Positions 34,587-42,501 of a stretch of 59,539 nucleotides of DNA are shown piece by piece. Source of the stretch: Tolumonas sp. (GTDB lineage: Bacteria > Pseudomonadota > Gammaproteobacteria > Enterobacterales > Aeromonadaceae); the NCBI GenBank assembly GCA_028683735.1, contig JAQUHG010000002.1:1-59539 (forward strand), written 5' to 3'. The position numbers were made by a program, and so were the translations under genes. Each line of letters begins with the position of its first letter. Position 1 is the stretch's first letter. The notes beneath the pieces are model-generated. The model ran no database searches. It saw nothing but the letters and a program-made list of their open reading frames with translations, and was not told the origin of the DNA.

Positions 34587-34603
34587 CTTAAGCCTACCTG
34601 AAG
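34587..34603 (-). promoter_or_regulatory. Response-regulator box between PAP2 and the second two-component system
   Basis: CTTAAG-CCTAC-CTGAAG, tandem hexamers with 5-base spacer, about 70 bases before the PAP2 start and 100 before the regulator gene, well placed for control of both and for autoregulation. Confidence 0.65.
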
Positions 34604-34701
34604 ACTGATTCGGTATGATGCGATATGGCGTATAGGCTTAATATTGTGTATTGCAGAAAAATCTATGCAATACACGCTAAAACTAAAAAGGAAACCAATC
34701 C

Positions 34702-35364
34702 ATGCGTTTACTGCTGGCAGAAGATGACACCATGATCGGGAGTGGTTTACAGGAAGGTCTTCGAAAAGAAGGCTACACCGTGGATTGGGTTCAGGATGGC
34801 AAATCTGCACTTCTTGCGCAAGAAACAAATCCTTATGGGCTTTTACTGCTTGATCTCGGGCTACCACAGCAAGATGGTATGAAAGTGCTTACCACACTCC
34901 GTAAACGAGACGAGACGTTACCTGTCATTATTATTACCGCTCGGGATGCCTTGCCCGATCGCCTGGCGGGGCTTAATAGTGGAGCGGATGACTATTTGGT
35001 AAAACCTTTCGCCATTGAAGAGCTGATTGCCCGTATTCGCGCGATTACCCGTCGTCAGTCTGGACGGGCCCAACCAGAGTTGTCTGTTGGTCCATTACGA
35101 CTTGATCCTGTTCGCCATTTATTGTGGTTACGCGATGAGCCTATCAGCGTTTCGGCAAGAGAATTCAATGTGTTGAATGAATTGATGAGCCAACCCGGTG
35201 CTGTTATATCACGTGAACAATTGGAAGACCGTTTATATGGATGGGGCGAAGAAATCGGTAGTAATGCCATCGAGGTTCATATTCATAATTTGCGGAAAAA
35301 ACTCGGTGTAGAGGTGATCAAAACGGTGCGTGGCGTGGGGTATCGTATTGGGGAAGTAGTATGA
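34702..35364 (+). CDS. OmpR-family response regulator, QseB/PmrA-like (second system)
   Basis: A 220-residue regulator. Receiver domain: AEDD near residues 6-9, phosphorylated aspartate in GLLLLDLGLP near 51, lysine in DDYLVKPFA near 102. Winged helix from about 125 to 218 (VSAREFNVLNELM, SNAIEVHIHNLRKKLG, VRGVGYRIG). The GXGYR ending differs slightly from the first copy (GVGWMV). Its stop overlaps the kinase start (ATGA), so the pair is translationally coupled. The likely output is the hexamer boxes of the island, shared with the first system. Confidence 0.92.
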   Translation: MRLLLAEDDTMIGSGLQEGLRKEGYTVDWVQDGKSALLAQETNPYGLLLLDLGLPQQDGMKVLTTLRKRDETLPVIIITARDALPDRLAGLNSGADDYLVKPFAIEELIARIRAITRRQSGRAQPELSVGPLRLDPVRHLLWLRDEPISVSAREFNVLNELMSQPGAVISREQLEDRLYGWGEEIGSNAIEVHIHNLRKKLGVEVIKTVRGVGYRIGEVV

Positions 35365-36728
35365 AACCGCTATACCACCGCATTCGGTTATGGATGATGA
35401 GTTCGCTACGACGTCGTTTATTATTCTGGCTGTTACCCGCGACATTTTTTGCTGGCGTCTTAGCCAGTATTGGCACCTATTGGGGCGCATTGATCGAGCT
35501 GAGTAATCTTCTCAATGACCAGATGCGTTACATCGCTGAACATGTCAGTGTCGATGATAATAATCGTGTTGCTTTAAATACCAACAAACAAAAACGACCC
35601 ATTGATGATGATAAAGCGGATGAGGTGTTATTTCAGATCTGGCACGCAGGAAAATTGACATTTACAACCAATCCAGAGCTGAAACTCCCCCCTCCGTTGC
35701 ATGCCGGGATCAATGACGTCGTTGTAGGAGATCAAACCTGGCATACGTTTGTCGATAAGCGAGGCGACCAACTGATCCGTGTGGCACAAGCTCAGGATGC
35801 GCGGTGGGAAGCGCTGGCCGGTTTAGCCGTACATCTGTTTTGGCCCGTACTATCGCTGTTGCCTATACTGGCATTGTTCTTATGGTTTGGTATTGGCTAC
35901 GGACTAAAACCGTTACATCGAGTCGCGGGTGAACTCGTAAAACGCAATGCTAATAGTATGGAACCTGTGGGGATTCAGGCATTACCTAGTGAGATCAAAC
36001 CGGTCATCAATGCGTTGAATGATTTACTGCAACGACTGGAGCAGGCTTTCACGATACAAAAACATTTTGTCGCTGATGCGGCACATGAATTACGCACTCC
36101 GGTGATGGCGCTTAGCTTGCAAGCACAACTGGCTCAACGTGCTGATACTGACAGTGATCGGGAGCGGGCCTTGTCTCAAGTACAAGTTGGTGTCACCCGA
36201 TTAACGCATTTGCTACAACAACTCTTAACGTTAGCTCGGCTTGAACCCGAGGCTCAAGCGGATGTTTTCCAGCCAGTAGAATTATCCGCGTTGTGTAAAT
36301 CAGTAATTCTGGATCAGATCCGCCTTGCGGAGGTTAAACAAATAGATCTGGGCTTAGTCACTCAGGAAAAGGCAGTGATCTTGGGTGACCCGAATATGCT
36401 TCGCATTTTACTTAACAATCTGGTTGATAACGCGATCCGCTATACGCCTGAGTATGGTGTGGTTGATATGTCGGTGTATCAAGACGAGAAAACTATTCGA
36501 CTGGAAGTCTGTGATAACGGCCCCGGCATTCCTGAAGCAGAACGTGACCGTGTCTTGGAGCGGTTTTACCGGGGTAGTAACCAGAATATACAAGGCAGTG
36601 GATTAGGTTTATCGATAGTAAAACTGATAGCATAACGGCATGGTGCTCAGGTTGAATTAGATACGGGTCTGGAAAAAACGGGGCTATGTATAAGGATCAT
36701 TTTTCCTAATACACCAGCGGTTCTCTGA
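35361..36728 (+). pseudogene. Sensor histidine kinase, QseC/PmrB-like, with a premature stop
   Basis: Codons run from the coupled ATG at 35361 through helix 1, a periplasmic sensor, helix 2 (VLSLLPILALFLWFGIGYG) and the H-box FVADAAHELRTPVMALSLQ. The N-box (NLVDNAIRYTPE), G1 (DNGPGIP) and G2 (GSGLGLSIVK) are also present. At 36633 a TAA interrupts IVKLIA just after G2, but the same frame continues for 30 more codons, RHGAQVELDTGLEKTGLCIR, as expected for the final strand of the kinase domain, to a stop at 36726-36728. A single change (for example GAA to TAA) explains it. The shortened 424-residue protein lacks the last strands and may be weak or inactive. Confidence 0.82.
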
Positions 36729-37356
36729 TAGAACAGACAAAGGTAATTATCAACTTTGTCGTGATGAATGAAAATCGGCCACGATTGTAGAGCTTTCCAA
36801 TACCTTTTCTTATCCGAAATAAGTCGATTAGGATTTTAATCCTAACGCATTTTTGTCCATTACCGTGACAGCGCAATGTCCGCTGTCACGAATCACGTCC
36901 GTTTGTATTCTTACGCCACAAAACAGCATTCAGTGAACTCTTTGTTCACGCGATAGTTTATTCATCATCGTGGGAATATCAAATTTTCCCACAAAAGACC
37001 AAACGATTTTCAAATAAGTCCCATTTTGCCAATTCTGAGTGTTTGCCCATATTGACTTATATAGAGACAACTTCTGGTTACATACGACGGACAAATGAGC
37101 ATTCATTATGATGGGTTTTGTTTGGGGCAGATTGGTGGGTTATAGCAGACAGTTTTGAGCTCAGATTGAATGTTTTTGGGCGGATGGATAATTATTATAT
37201 GAAATAATAATTGACCTCTACCATTTGCGCTGTTAAAATTTAATGATGGCCAATATAGAAATATGTTGACTTTAAAGTAAAGATCCCTTAGTTTAAATGT
37301 GTACATAGCGGATGGTCGCTTGTTACATACTTAATTTATCCTAAAGGAATCTATTT
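36729..37356. other. Gene-free 0.63 kb with several inverted repeats
   Basis: No gene is supported. Inverted repeats: TTAGGAT-TTTA-ATCCTAA at 36828-36845, followed by ATTTTTG and possibly a terminator of the kinase transcript; CGTGACAGC and GCTGTCACG at 36864-36890, three bases after CATTTTTGTCCAT (36848-36860); GTGGGAA with TTCCCAC at 36970-36992. The 13-mer also occurs at 27593-27605, likewise three bases before a palindrome. Confidence 0.5.
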
Positions 37357-37812
37357 ATGAGTAAAAATTTAAAAGTTACATCTGTTCCAAAGTTCATCCA
37401 GCTGCAACCGTTTGATACTGCTACACAAATCATTAACTCCTTCTCTATTCAGGAACGTATCACGTTGCTGATGGTCTCAATGGAAGCGCTTGATTCACTG
37501 ACCAATCCTGACAATATCTATTTGGATGACCCGTTTGAGCTGTTTGCCAGCTGCATGGGAATTTCAGAAGATGTTCGCTTACATGCTGATGAAGCAGAAC
37601 AAGTTCTGTGCGATAAAGTACGAGCATTAAGTGATGAACAGTACAATGATCTGTTCAATACTTGCTTCTCGTTTTGGGGTTGGGAAAACAAATCCGCAAT
37701 GGAGTTTTTCTTCGCAAATTCCGAAGTCGATACTGTTTCACCATTGTTACGTTGCGCTCTGTGCGTGAGTGCATCCAGGATGGCAACTACGATCCCTGCT
37801 GTTCTACGCTAG
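37357..37812 (+). CDS. Orphan cluster protein 1, unknown
   Basis: A 151-residue soluble protein with a good ribosome site (AAAGGA). Mostly helical and acidic. The segment ALSDEQYNDLFNTCFSFWG resembles ALDESDKTTLALACTSFWV near the C-terminus of the 381-residue protein at 39792-40937, so the two may share a C-terminal domain. I recognise no known family. It is the first of four consecutive plus-strand orphan genes. The C-terminus (VSASRMATTIPAVLR) lacks the similarity and could be altered by a shift, though no frame is obviously better. Confidence 0.55.
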   Translation: MSKNLKVTSVPKFIQLQPFDTATQIINSFSIQERITLLMVSMEALDSLTNPDNIYLDDPFELFASCMGISEDVRLHADEAEQVLCDKVRALSDEQYNDLFNTCFSFWGWENKSAMEFFFANSEVDTVSPLLRCALCVSASRMATTIPAVLR

Positions 37813-37884
37813 ACATTGATGAATAAACAGTAGTCTCTCTTGGCTGCTTATTAAAAGTTTTTTGCACCCAATAAAATGTTTAGG

Positions 37885-37928
37885 TTATTGAAAATATTCA
37901 CATTTCAGTGAAAGGTTCAGTGTTGTCC
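37885..37928 (+). repeat. Leader repeat, copy 1 (hairpin element)
   Basis: Element beginning TTATTGAAAATATTCAC, with hairpin TTCAC-N6-GTGAA (37897-37912), then AAGGTTC and TGTTGTC. Similarity to copy 2 (38567-38610) extends about 75 bases. It lies 124 bases before the kinase start. Confidence 0.65.
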
Positions 37929-38051
37929 AAAACAGGGATTTCCGATGATTGGAATTAATGGTCAAAAAATGAAAGAAATTAATTAACAGTGTTCTGCGGG
38001 ATAAATTAGTCAGAAGTTGCCACGTAGAACACTATTTTGGAGGGGAAAATA

Positions 38052-38444
38052 GTGCGTATTTATATTGTTCGTGGGCTTCCTGGGAGTGGCAAGAGTACTA
38101 AAGCGAAAACATTGAACGGTATTCATCTGGAAGCAGATATGTTTTTTTATCGCGATGGTGAATATTGCTTTGATAAAACAAAAGTAAGAGACGCGCATCG
38201 GTGGTGTCAGAAAACAGCTCGTCAGGCAATGGAGAGCGGCATGGATGTTGTTATTGCTAATACGTTTTGTGAAAAAAGGGAGATCCAGCCTTATCTGGAT
38301 TTTGCGAAAGCGACTGGGCATCAGGTGAATGTATATACCATGAAAAATAAGTACGGCTCTATTCATGGGGTACCAGAGGAAACCATTCAGCGCATGAGTA
38401 CGCGTTGGGAACATTACGAAGGAGAAGAGATATGTGTTGATTAA
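38052..38444 (+). CDS. P-loop kinase, AAA_33/T4-PNK-like
   Basis: A 130-residue P-loop NTPase starting at a GTG preceded by GGAGGGG. Walker A is GLPGSGKSTKAK at residues 7-18; EADMFFYRDG after strand 2 provides the DxD-like acid segment; IANTFCEKREI resembles the lid and arginine region of polynucleotide kinases. The size fits the kinase domain of T4 polynucleotide kinase, NEDD4-binding protein 2 or zeta-toxin-like enzymes, so it probably transfers phosphate to a nucleic acid or small molecule. Copy 1 of the leader repeat precedes it and a hairpin follows at 38504-38529. No phosphatase or ligase partner is recognised nearby. Confidence 0.72.
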   Translation: MRIYIVRGLPGSGKSTKAKTLNGIHLEADMFFYRDGEYCFDKTKVRDAHRWCQKTARQAMESGMDVVIANTFCEKREIQPYLDFAKATGHQVNVYTMKNKYGSIHGVPEETIQRMSTRWEHYEGEEICVD

Positions 38445-38503
38445 AACAGGTTGATTTTTGAATTTGGATGTCTCGATTGCATTATGAAGACATCTACACA
38501 GAG

Positions 38504-38529
38504 GCATTGCTGATCTTCTTCAGTAATGC
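38504..38529 (+). terminator. Hairpin after the P-loop kinase gene
   Basis: GCATTGCTG pairs with CAGTAATGC (one G-T pair) around an 8-base loop, 60 bases past the stop, directly before leader repeat copy 2. No T-run, so it may be processing or attenuation rather than termination. Confidence 0.45.
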
Positions 38530-38566
38530 AGTTATCAAGAAAGATACGAACACATACTGATTGTAA

Positions 38567-38610
38567 TTAATTGAAAATATTCATATTAATGTGAAGGGTA
38601 CCGTTTTGTC
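38567..38610 (+). repeat. Leader repeat, copy 2
   Basis: Element beginning TTAATTGAAAATATTCAT, with hairpin TTCAT-N6-GTGAA (38580-38595), then GGGTACC and GTTTTGTC. It lies 57 bases before the start of the next gene. The U-G pair replaces the C-G pair of copy 1, keeping the stem. Confidence 0.65.
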
Positions 38611-38666
38611 TGAAATCAGAAGGGCTTGCAATCAGAACTAATTTTTATATTGAATAAGGAATATAT

Positions 38667-39557
38667 ATGGGATTTAAACGTAATGAATTTGGTGTGCTTT
38701 TAACCAGTGATTTGGGGGGCGACAGTGATCAATCAGACATATTATTAAAAGTACAAGCGAATGGACTAATTGCAAAAGCGGTACAAAAAGGCAAATTGCC
38801 TCGGGCATATGACTCATTAGCGTGGATGAAAATCAATAACTACATTGGTAAAAAAAGGATTGGAACCGCTTTGTATCACGAAATTTATGATATGACGCCA
38901 GATGGAAAATCTGTACTGGTGAATGTCAGAGAAGTTGAAGGTACCCGCTACGGCATTAAAACAACAGCAAACACCTATTATTTGCTACATCGGCACGGTG
39001 TTGGTACCCGTGTAGAGTTAGCCAATAAAGCTGTTGCAGCAAAAGCAGCCAAATCAGTGGGTGATGAATTAGGCATTGCAATTGATATCCTTCAGGGTAA
39101 AGCCAAACTGGTTGTTGACAGCTTAAAACCACGAAAGGGGTATAAGCTGGTTAAAAAAAATCAAGAAGAGGCGTTGGTATCTGTTTGGGATGGTAGTGAA
39201 TGGGTAATGAACGTGCGCCGAGGGGAAAAGGCAAGCGATGATCATTCCAGTGGTTTTTATTACTATCGAACTATTAATGATGCATTAACAGCTGCCAAAA
39301 ATAATGATGTGTTTGGCTATCGACGTAGTCATGAAGCATTGGTGTTGATTGAGGTTGAAGCAACCGGAATTGAATATGAGTTGGATGATGGGAAGCTGTG
39401 CACTACTTATCTGAAACCTATTCGTATCGTTGCTAATCTCGATTGGGAGCCAGATGATGATGTTTTTGAGAGTTTCAAGTTATCCGATCAAGAACGACAT
39501 ACATCAACTCGGGATTATTCACCGGCACCTAAGCTTTTGGATGTGGTTAATATTTAA
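38667..39557 (+). CDS. Orphan cluster protein 3, unknown
   Basis: A 296-residue soluble protein with a good ribosome site (AAGGAA). The first 120 residues are mixed alpha/beta with no known motif. Residues about 150-265 (SGFYYYRTINDALTAA, GYRRSHEALVLIEVEA, YLKPIRIV) are reminiscent of DUF7666-like domains, in which a 'GF.x…DA…VL.EVEA.G' pattern occurs, but the match is weak and from memory. No catalytic signature is seen. It follows leader repeat copy 2 and precedes another orphan, so it probably acts with its neighbours. Function unknown. Confidence 0.55.
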   Translation: MGFKRNEFGVLLTSDLGGDSDQSDILLKVQANGLIAKAVQKGKLPRAYDSLAWMKINNYIGKKRIGTALYHEIYDMTPDGKSVLVNVREVEGTRYGIKTTANTYYLLHRHGVGTRVELANKAVAAKAAKSVGDELGIAIDILQGKAKLVVDSLKPRKGYKLVKKNQEEALVSVWDGSEWVMNVRRGEKASDDHSSGFYYYRTINDALTAAKNNDVFGYRRSHEALVLIEVEATGIEYELDDGKLCTTYLKPIRIVANLDWEPDDDVFESFKLSDQERHTSTRDYSPAPKLLDVVNI

Positions 39558-39610
39558 GCCAATGATCTTTATGACTATGCATGTAGTCGTTAATTAAATT
39601 TCAGATTTCG

Positions 39611-39650
39611 TATTTATTCATCATTCGATGAAGGGCTTGTTCTTGCCTGA
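39611..39650 (+). repeat. Leader repeat, copy 3
   Basis: A more diverged copy: TATTTATTCATCATTCGATG then AAGGGCTTGTTCTTGCC. The hairpin TTCATC-N4-GATGAA is perfect, with the C-G or U-G pair of the other copies replaced by U-A. It lies about 140 bases before the 381-residue gene. Confidence 0.5.
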
Positions 39651-39791
39651 ATATGCGAAAATTGGATAACGGAATATTTTTTAAAATATTCAAAACCAGA
39701 TTTTGATAAAAAATAAATATTATTATCAATAACATAAAGTTTTATGATGAATTTACATCAAAAAATACTATTAATTTAAAAGGAAAATACG

Positions 39792-40937
39792 ATGAACGAT
39801 ATGAATAAAATATCTTTAAACTGCTTTAATAATGAAGAAATCGACATAATGCTGGAATTCGCCTATGACGTTGTAACTTTCTGCGAAATGGACAGTAAAG
39901 ACGAGCGCATCCAATACTATGGTGGTTTGATTGAAGGGCCTAGTTTGGAAATTGGTCAGTATTTTTTGATCGGAAACCTGTTTCTCTGTGGAACCACCTT
40001 ACACAAGCAGTTTGTAGCCAAATTTTTTGCGTTATCACTGGCGGAGCGTGAGGAGCTGATGGAGTTTTTCTGCGACTGCCAGACCGATGATGATCTGATG
40101 CATTCGTTGTATGAGTATATTGATCAACATATTGAAATCATTGATCGCCATGCGGCTAGTTTGGCTCAGGATGTGGAGATTAAAGAGGCTATACGTCTCG
40201 CTAAAACGCGAAAACCACAACTACCGCAGGTATATCATGAACAAATGTCCATGTCTTTTATTCCTGAATATTTAAATCTCACTTGGGCAGAGCAGCACAT
40301 TGTCATGCTTGCAAGCCGTCCATTCTTTAATGCGATACAAAGCAATCAGTCAATTTCTACTACCGAATTTTTAAGGTTTTTAGCTCAAATGGTTGACCGT
40401 GAAGAGAGCTGCGGTTTTGAGCGTGGATGTGAGGCGCACCTATCTTTAATTGGGAAATTAAATGCTTTAGCAACACACCAAATGGAGCAGGTTTTTCAGT
40501 TTGTTATGTTGTCATGGCATGAATACTTTGGTGAGCTTTCGGAAATGAATATGCGGTTTTCTGAAGAAAAATTGAAAACTATTTTGAAACCATTCCATCG
40601 CATGCAACAGATTGCGCTTATTCATGCGGCGCAGAGCTGTAAACGTTTTGTGGCAGTAGGCCTTCAAGATTTGATGGAATGTTTCAGTAGTAGCCTTTAT
40701 AGCAGTGACTGTGATTTTGGCGGACTTATCATTTCAGAATCATATGAGCATAAAGTTTTGTTGCGTCAATATGAAGCGTTAGATGAATCCGATAAAACCA
40801 CTTTGGCTTTAGCTTGTACGTCATTTTGGGTATATCCAAACAAGCAAAAAGAGAAATTTGCATGGGTCTTTAATGCTTCATTCCCAATGACAGAAAAGAA
40901 CTATGTTCTTTCTCAGTGTTCTAAGATATACAGATGA
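39792..40937 (+). CDS. Orphan cluster protein 4, unknown
   Basis: A 381-residue helical soluble protein; the ribosome site AAAAGGAA precedes the start. It has many cysteines and a charged centre (KEAIRLAKTRKPQLPQVYHE near 135). The C-terminal stretch ALDESDKTTLALACTSFWV resembles ALSDEQYNDLFNTCFSFWG of protein 1 at 37357, suggesting a shared module in the first and last members of the cluster. I recognise no family. A terminator-like hairpin at 41036-41067 ends the transcript. Confidence 0.55.
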   Translation: MNDMNKISLNCFNNEEIDIMLEFAYDVVTFCEMDSKDERIQYYGGLIEGPSLEIGQYFLIGNLFLCGTTLHKQFVAKFFALSLAEREELMEFFCDCQTDDDLMHSLYEYIDQHIEIIDRHAASLAQDVEIKEAIRLAKTRKPQLPQVYHEQMSMSFIPEYLNLTWAEQHIVMLASRPFFNAIQSNQSISTTEFLRFLAQMVDREESCGFERGCEAHLSLIGKLNALATHQMEQVFQFVMLSWHEYFGELSEMNMRFSEEKLKTILKPFHRMQQIALIHAAQSCKRFVAVGLQDLMECFSSSLYSSDCDFGGLIISESYEHKVLLRQYEALDESDKTTLALACTSFWVYPNKQKEKFAWVFNASFPMTEKNYVLSQCSKIYR

Positions 40938-41379
40938 TCTCGTGTAAAGTATTGAATTTTCATAATAATCCGAAAACTTATTGAATAAAAATAGTAAATA
41001 GAGCTTACGGTAACATGAATTTCATTCGCTGACAGAAAGCCGTTATTTCATAGAAATGCGGCTTTTTGTCATTAAACATCCTATCCAGAATGCTTCAGCA
41101 AAATACTGGTATCAGCAATCGAAGTAACAAAAGTGCGGGCAAATAGTGCTGCCTGCGCACTAACTTAAGCTATTGATATACAATGATATATTTTTCATAT
41201 CCAGATTTTAGACGATTCAATGTTGGTGAGCATTTAAAACAGCGCCTTTAGGTACAGTAACCGCTGCAAAGAAAAACATGGGCCATTTCTCGCGGCAATG
41301 GGCTGCGAGGGTGACAAAAATCAGGTTCTTCTCTGGGGCTATCATTTCAGCAACGCTGGTAAATAACAAAGCATAGTAA
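40938..41379. other. Gap with a terminator and a short relic
   Basis: Apart from the terminator at 41036-41067, a minus-strand open stretch of 43 codons (41217-41345, containing NLIFVTLAAHCREKWPMFFF) with no ribosome site looks like a membrane-protein relic; I cannot name its family. Confidence 0.4.
41036..41067 (+). terminator. Rho-independent terminator after the orphan cluster
   Basis: AAAGCCG pairs with CGGCTTT around a 16-base loop with internal pairing, followed by TTTT. It lies about 100 bases past the stop of the 381-residue gene. Confidence 0.75.
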
Positions 41380-41946
41380 TTAGTGCGTGCGCTGGTTCAT
41401 TTCTGTCAGCAATTCGTTAGTTGTCATGACAACGACAGGGGTCTTAGGTGTGATGAGATTAGCCCAGCTCCAGTTGTGGTGGTCAATAATTGATTTTGCA
41501 TTCAAGTGCGGACGATCGGCGGTTGTATGGGCATCGGCAATCGCAACGACATTAAAATTATGACTTACCGCTGAACGCAATGTGGTATCGACGCAAAAAT
41601 CGGTCGCACAACCAGTAATAATGATGCGCTCGGGTGCCAACGCTGCCAGTACTTGGCTTAACACCGTATCGTAAAAAGAGTCGCAGATAGTTTTCTCAAC
41701 AACGATATCAACGGGCTGTTTCTCTAATTCATCGAGGATGGTCCATCCTTCAGTATGCGGTGTTAATCCTTCCTCATCATGACCATTGTGTTGAATGAAG
41801 ATAACTTTACCGGCGTTATTTCGAACAGCTGTTGAGAGTTGATTTATGTTCGCGATAACTGCGCTGCTGTTATAACGGGGTGTCTGGAATAGTGCTTTTT
41901 GCATATCAATGACGATCAATACATCCACAATGGTCAACCTATTCAT
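41380..41946 (-). CDS. Isochorismatase-like cysteine hydrolase
   Basis: A 188-residue cytoplasmic hydrolase. The catalytic triad is visible: D in LIVIDMQKAL, K in VVEKTICDSFYDT and C in GCATDFCVDTTLR. The cis-peptide region before the cysteine (IITGCATDFC) is typical. Members include nicotinamidases, biuret hydrolases and isochorismatases; nothing here selects one. It is the distal gene of a minus-strand run (GNAT, Nudix, acyltransferase, this gene) with gaps of 40-60 bases, so co-transcription is likely. The ribosome site before the ATG is weak. Confidence 0.86.
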   Translation of the reverse strand: MNRLTIVDVLIVIDMQKALFQTPRYNSSAVIANINQLSTAVRNNAGKVIFIQHNGHDEEGLTPHTEGWTILDELEKQPVDIVVEKTICDSFYDTVLSQVLAALAPERIIITGCATDFCVDTTLRSAVSHNFNVVAIADAHTTADRPHLNAKSIIDHHNWSWANLITPKTPVVVMTTNELLTEMNQRTH

Positions 41947-41986
41947 GAATAAGAGAGTTCAAAATACGGAATTTGTATTATGTAAA

Positions 41987-42451
41987 TCAAACAAATGCGC
42001 GGGAGAGAGTGGCCGGATTACCGATATAGGTACCTGGCGTGGTGATATCTTTCGTTACCACGGCGCCAGCGCCAATAACAGCACCAGAACAGATCTTGAC
42101 CGGCAATATAGTCACATTAGAACCAATGGTGACATTATCCGCGATGCTCGTTTTTCCCCAAGATTGCGGATCAGGATTGGGTACGCCTGTTTTGAATAAA
42201 TCATTGGCAAACATGACGCCATGCCCGATGAAGCAATCATCGCCGATCGTGACAAATTCGCAGATAAAAGTATGCGATTGCACTTTGGTCCGTTTACCGA
42301 TAACGACGTTTTTCTGGATCTCAACAAATGGACCAATAAAGACATCATCATCAATCTGGCTGCCATACAAATTCACGGGTTCGATAAGGGTGACATTATG
42401 ACCAAACTGCATGTTGTGAATACCGGATCGACGCACTATTGGTTCTGCCAT
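41987..42451 (-). CDS. Left-handed beta-helix acyltransferase (WbbJ/FdtC-like)
   Basis: A 154-residue protein made of hexapeptide repeats: QFGHNVTLIEPVNLYGSQID, IGPFVEIQKNVVIGKRTKVQ, IGDDCFIGHGVMFAND and IADNVTIGSNVTI, then IGAGAVVTKDI and the closing GNPA. The asparagine-proline pair PGTYIGNPAT ends the helix as in maltose and sugar O- or N-acetyltransferases. It should transfer acetyl from acetyl-CoA to a sugar or amine, often for surface polysaccharides (FdtC/WbbJ group). It lies between the Nudix and isochorismatase genes on the same strand. Confidence 0.85.
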   Translation of the reverse strand: MAEPIVRRSGIHNMQFGHNVTLIEPVNLYGSQIDDDVFIGPFVEIQKNVVIGKRTKVQSHTFICEFVTIGDDCFIGHGVMFANDLFKTGVPNPDPQSWGKTSIADNVTIGSNVTILPVKICSGAVIGAGAVVTKDITTPGTYIGNPATLSRAFV

Positions 42452-42501
42452 TTTTTGGCTCCGTTGTTGTGTTCTTTTTTTGATATTCAGGATCGTTATT
42501 T

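Noticed and set aside
38010..38507. Minus-strand frame of 165 codons opposite the P-loop kinase gene
   Set aside because: It is antisense to the kinase, whose P-loop and strong ribosome site identify the true frame; the reverse frame has no known motif.
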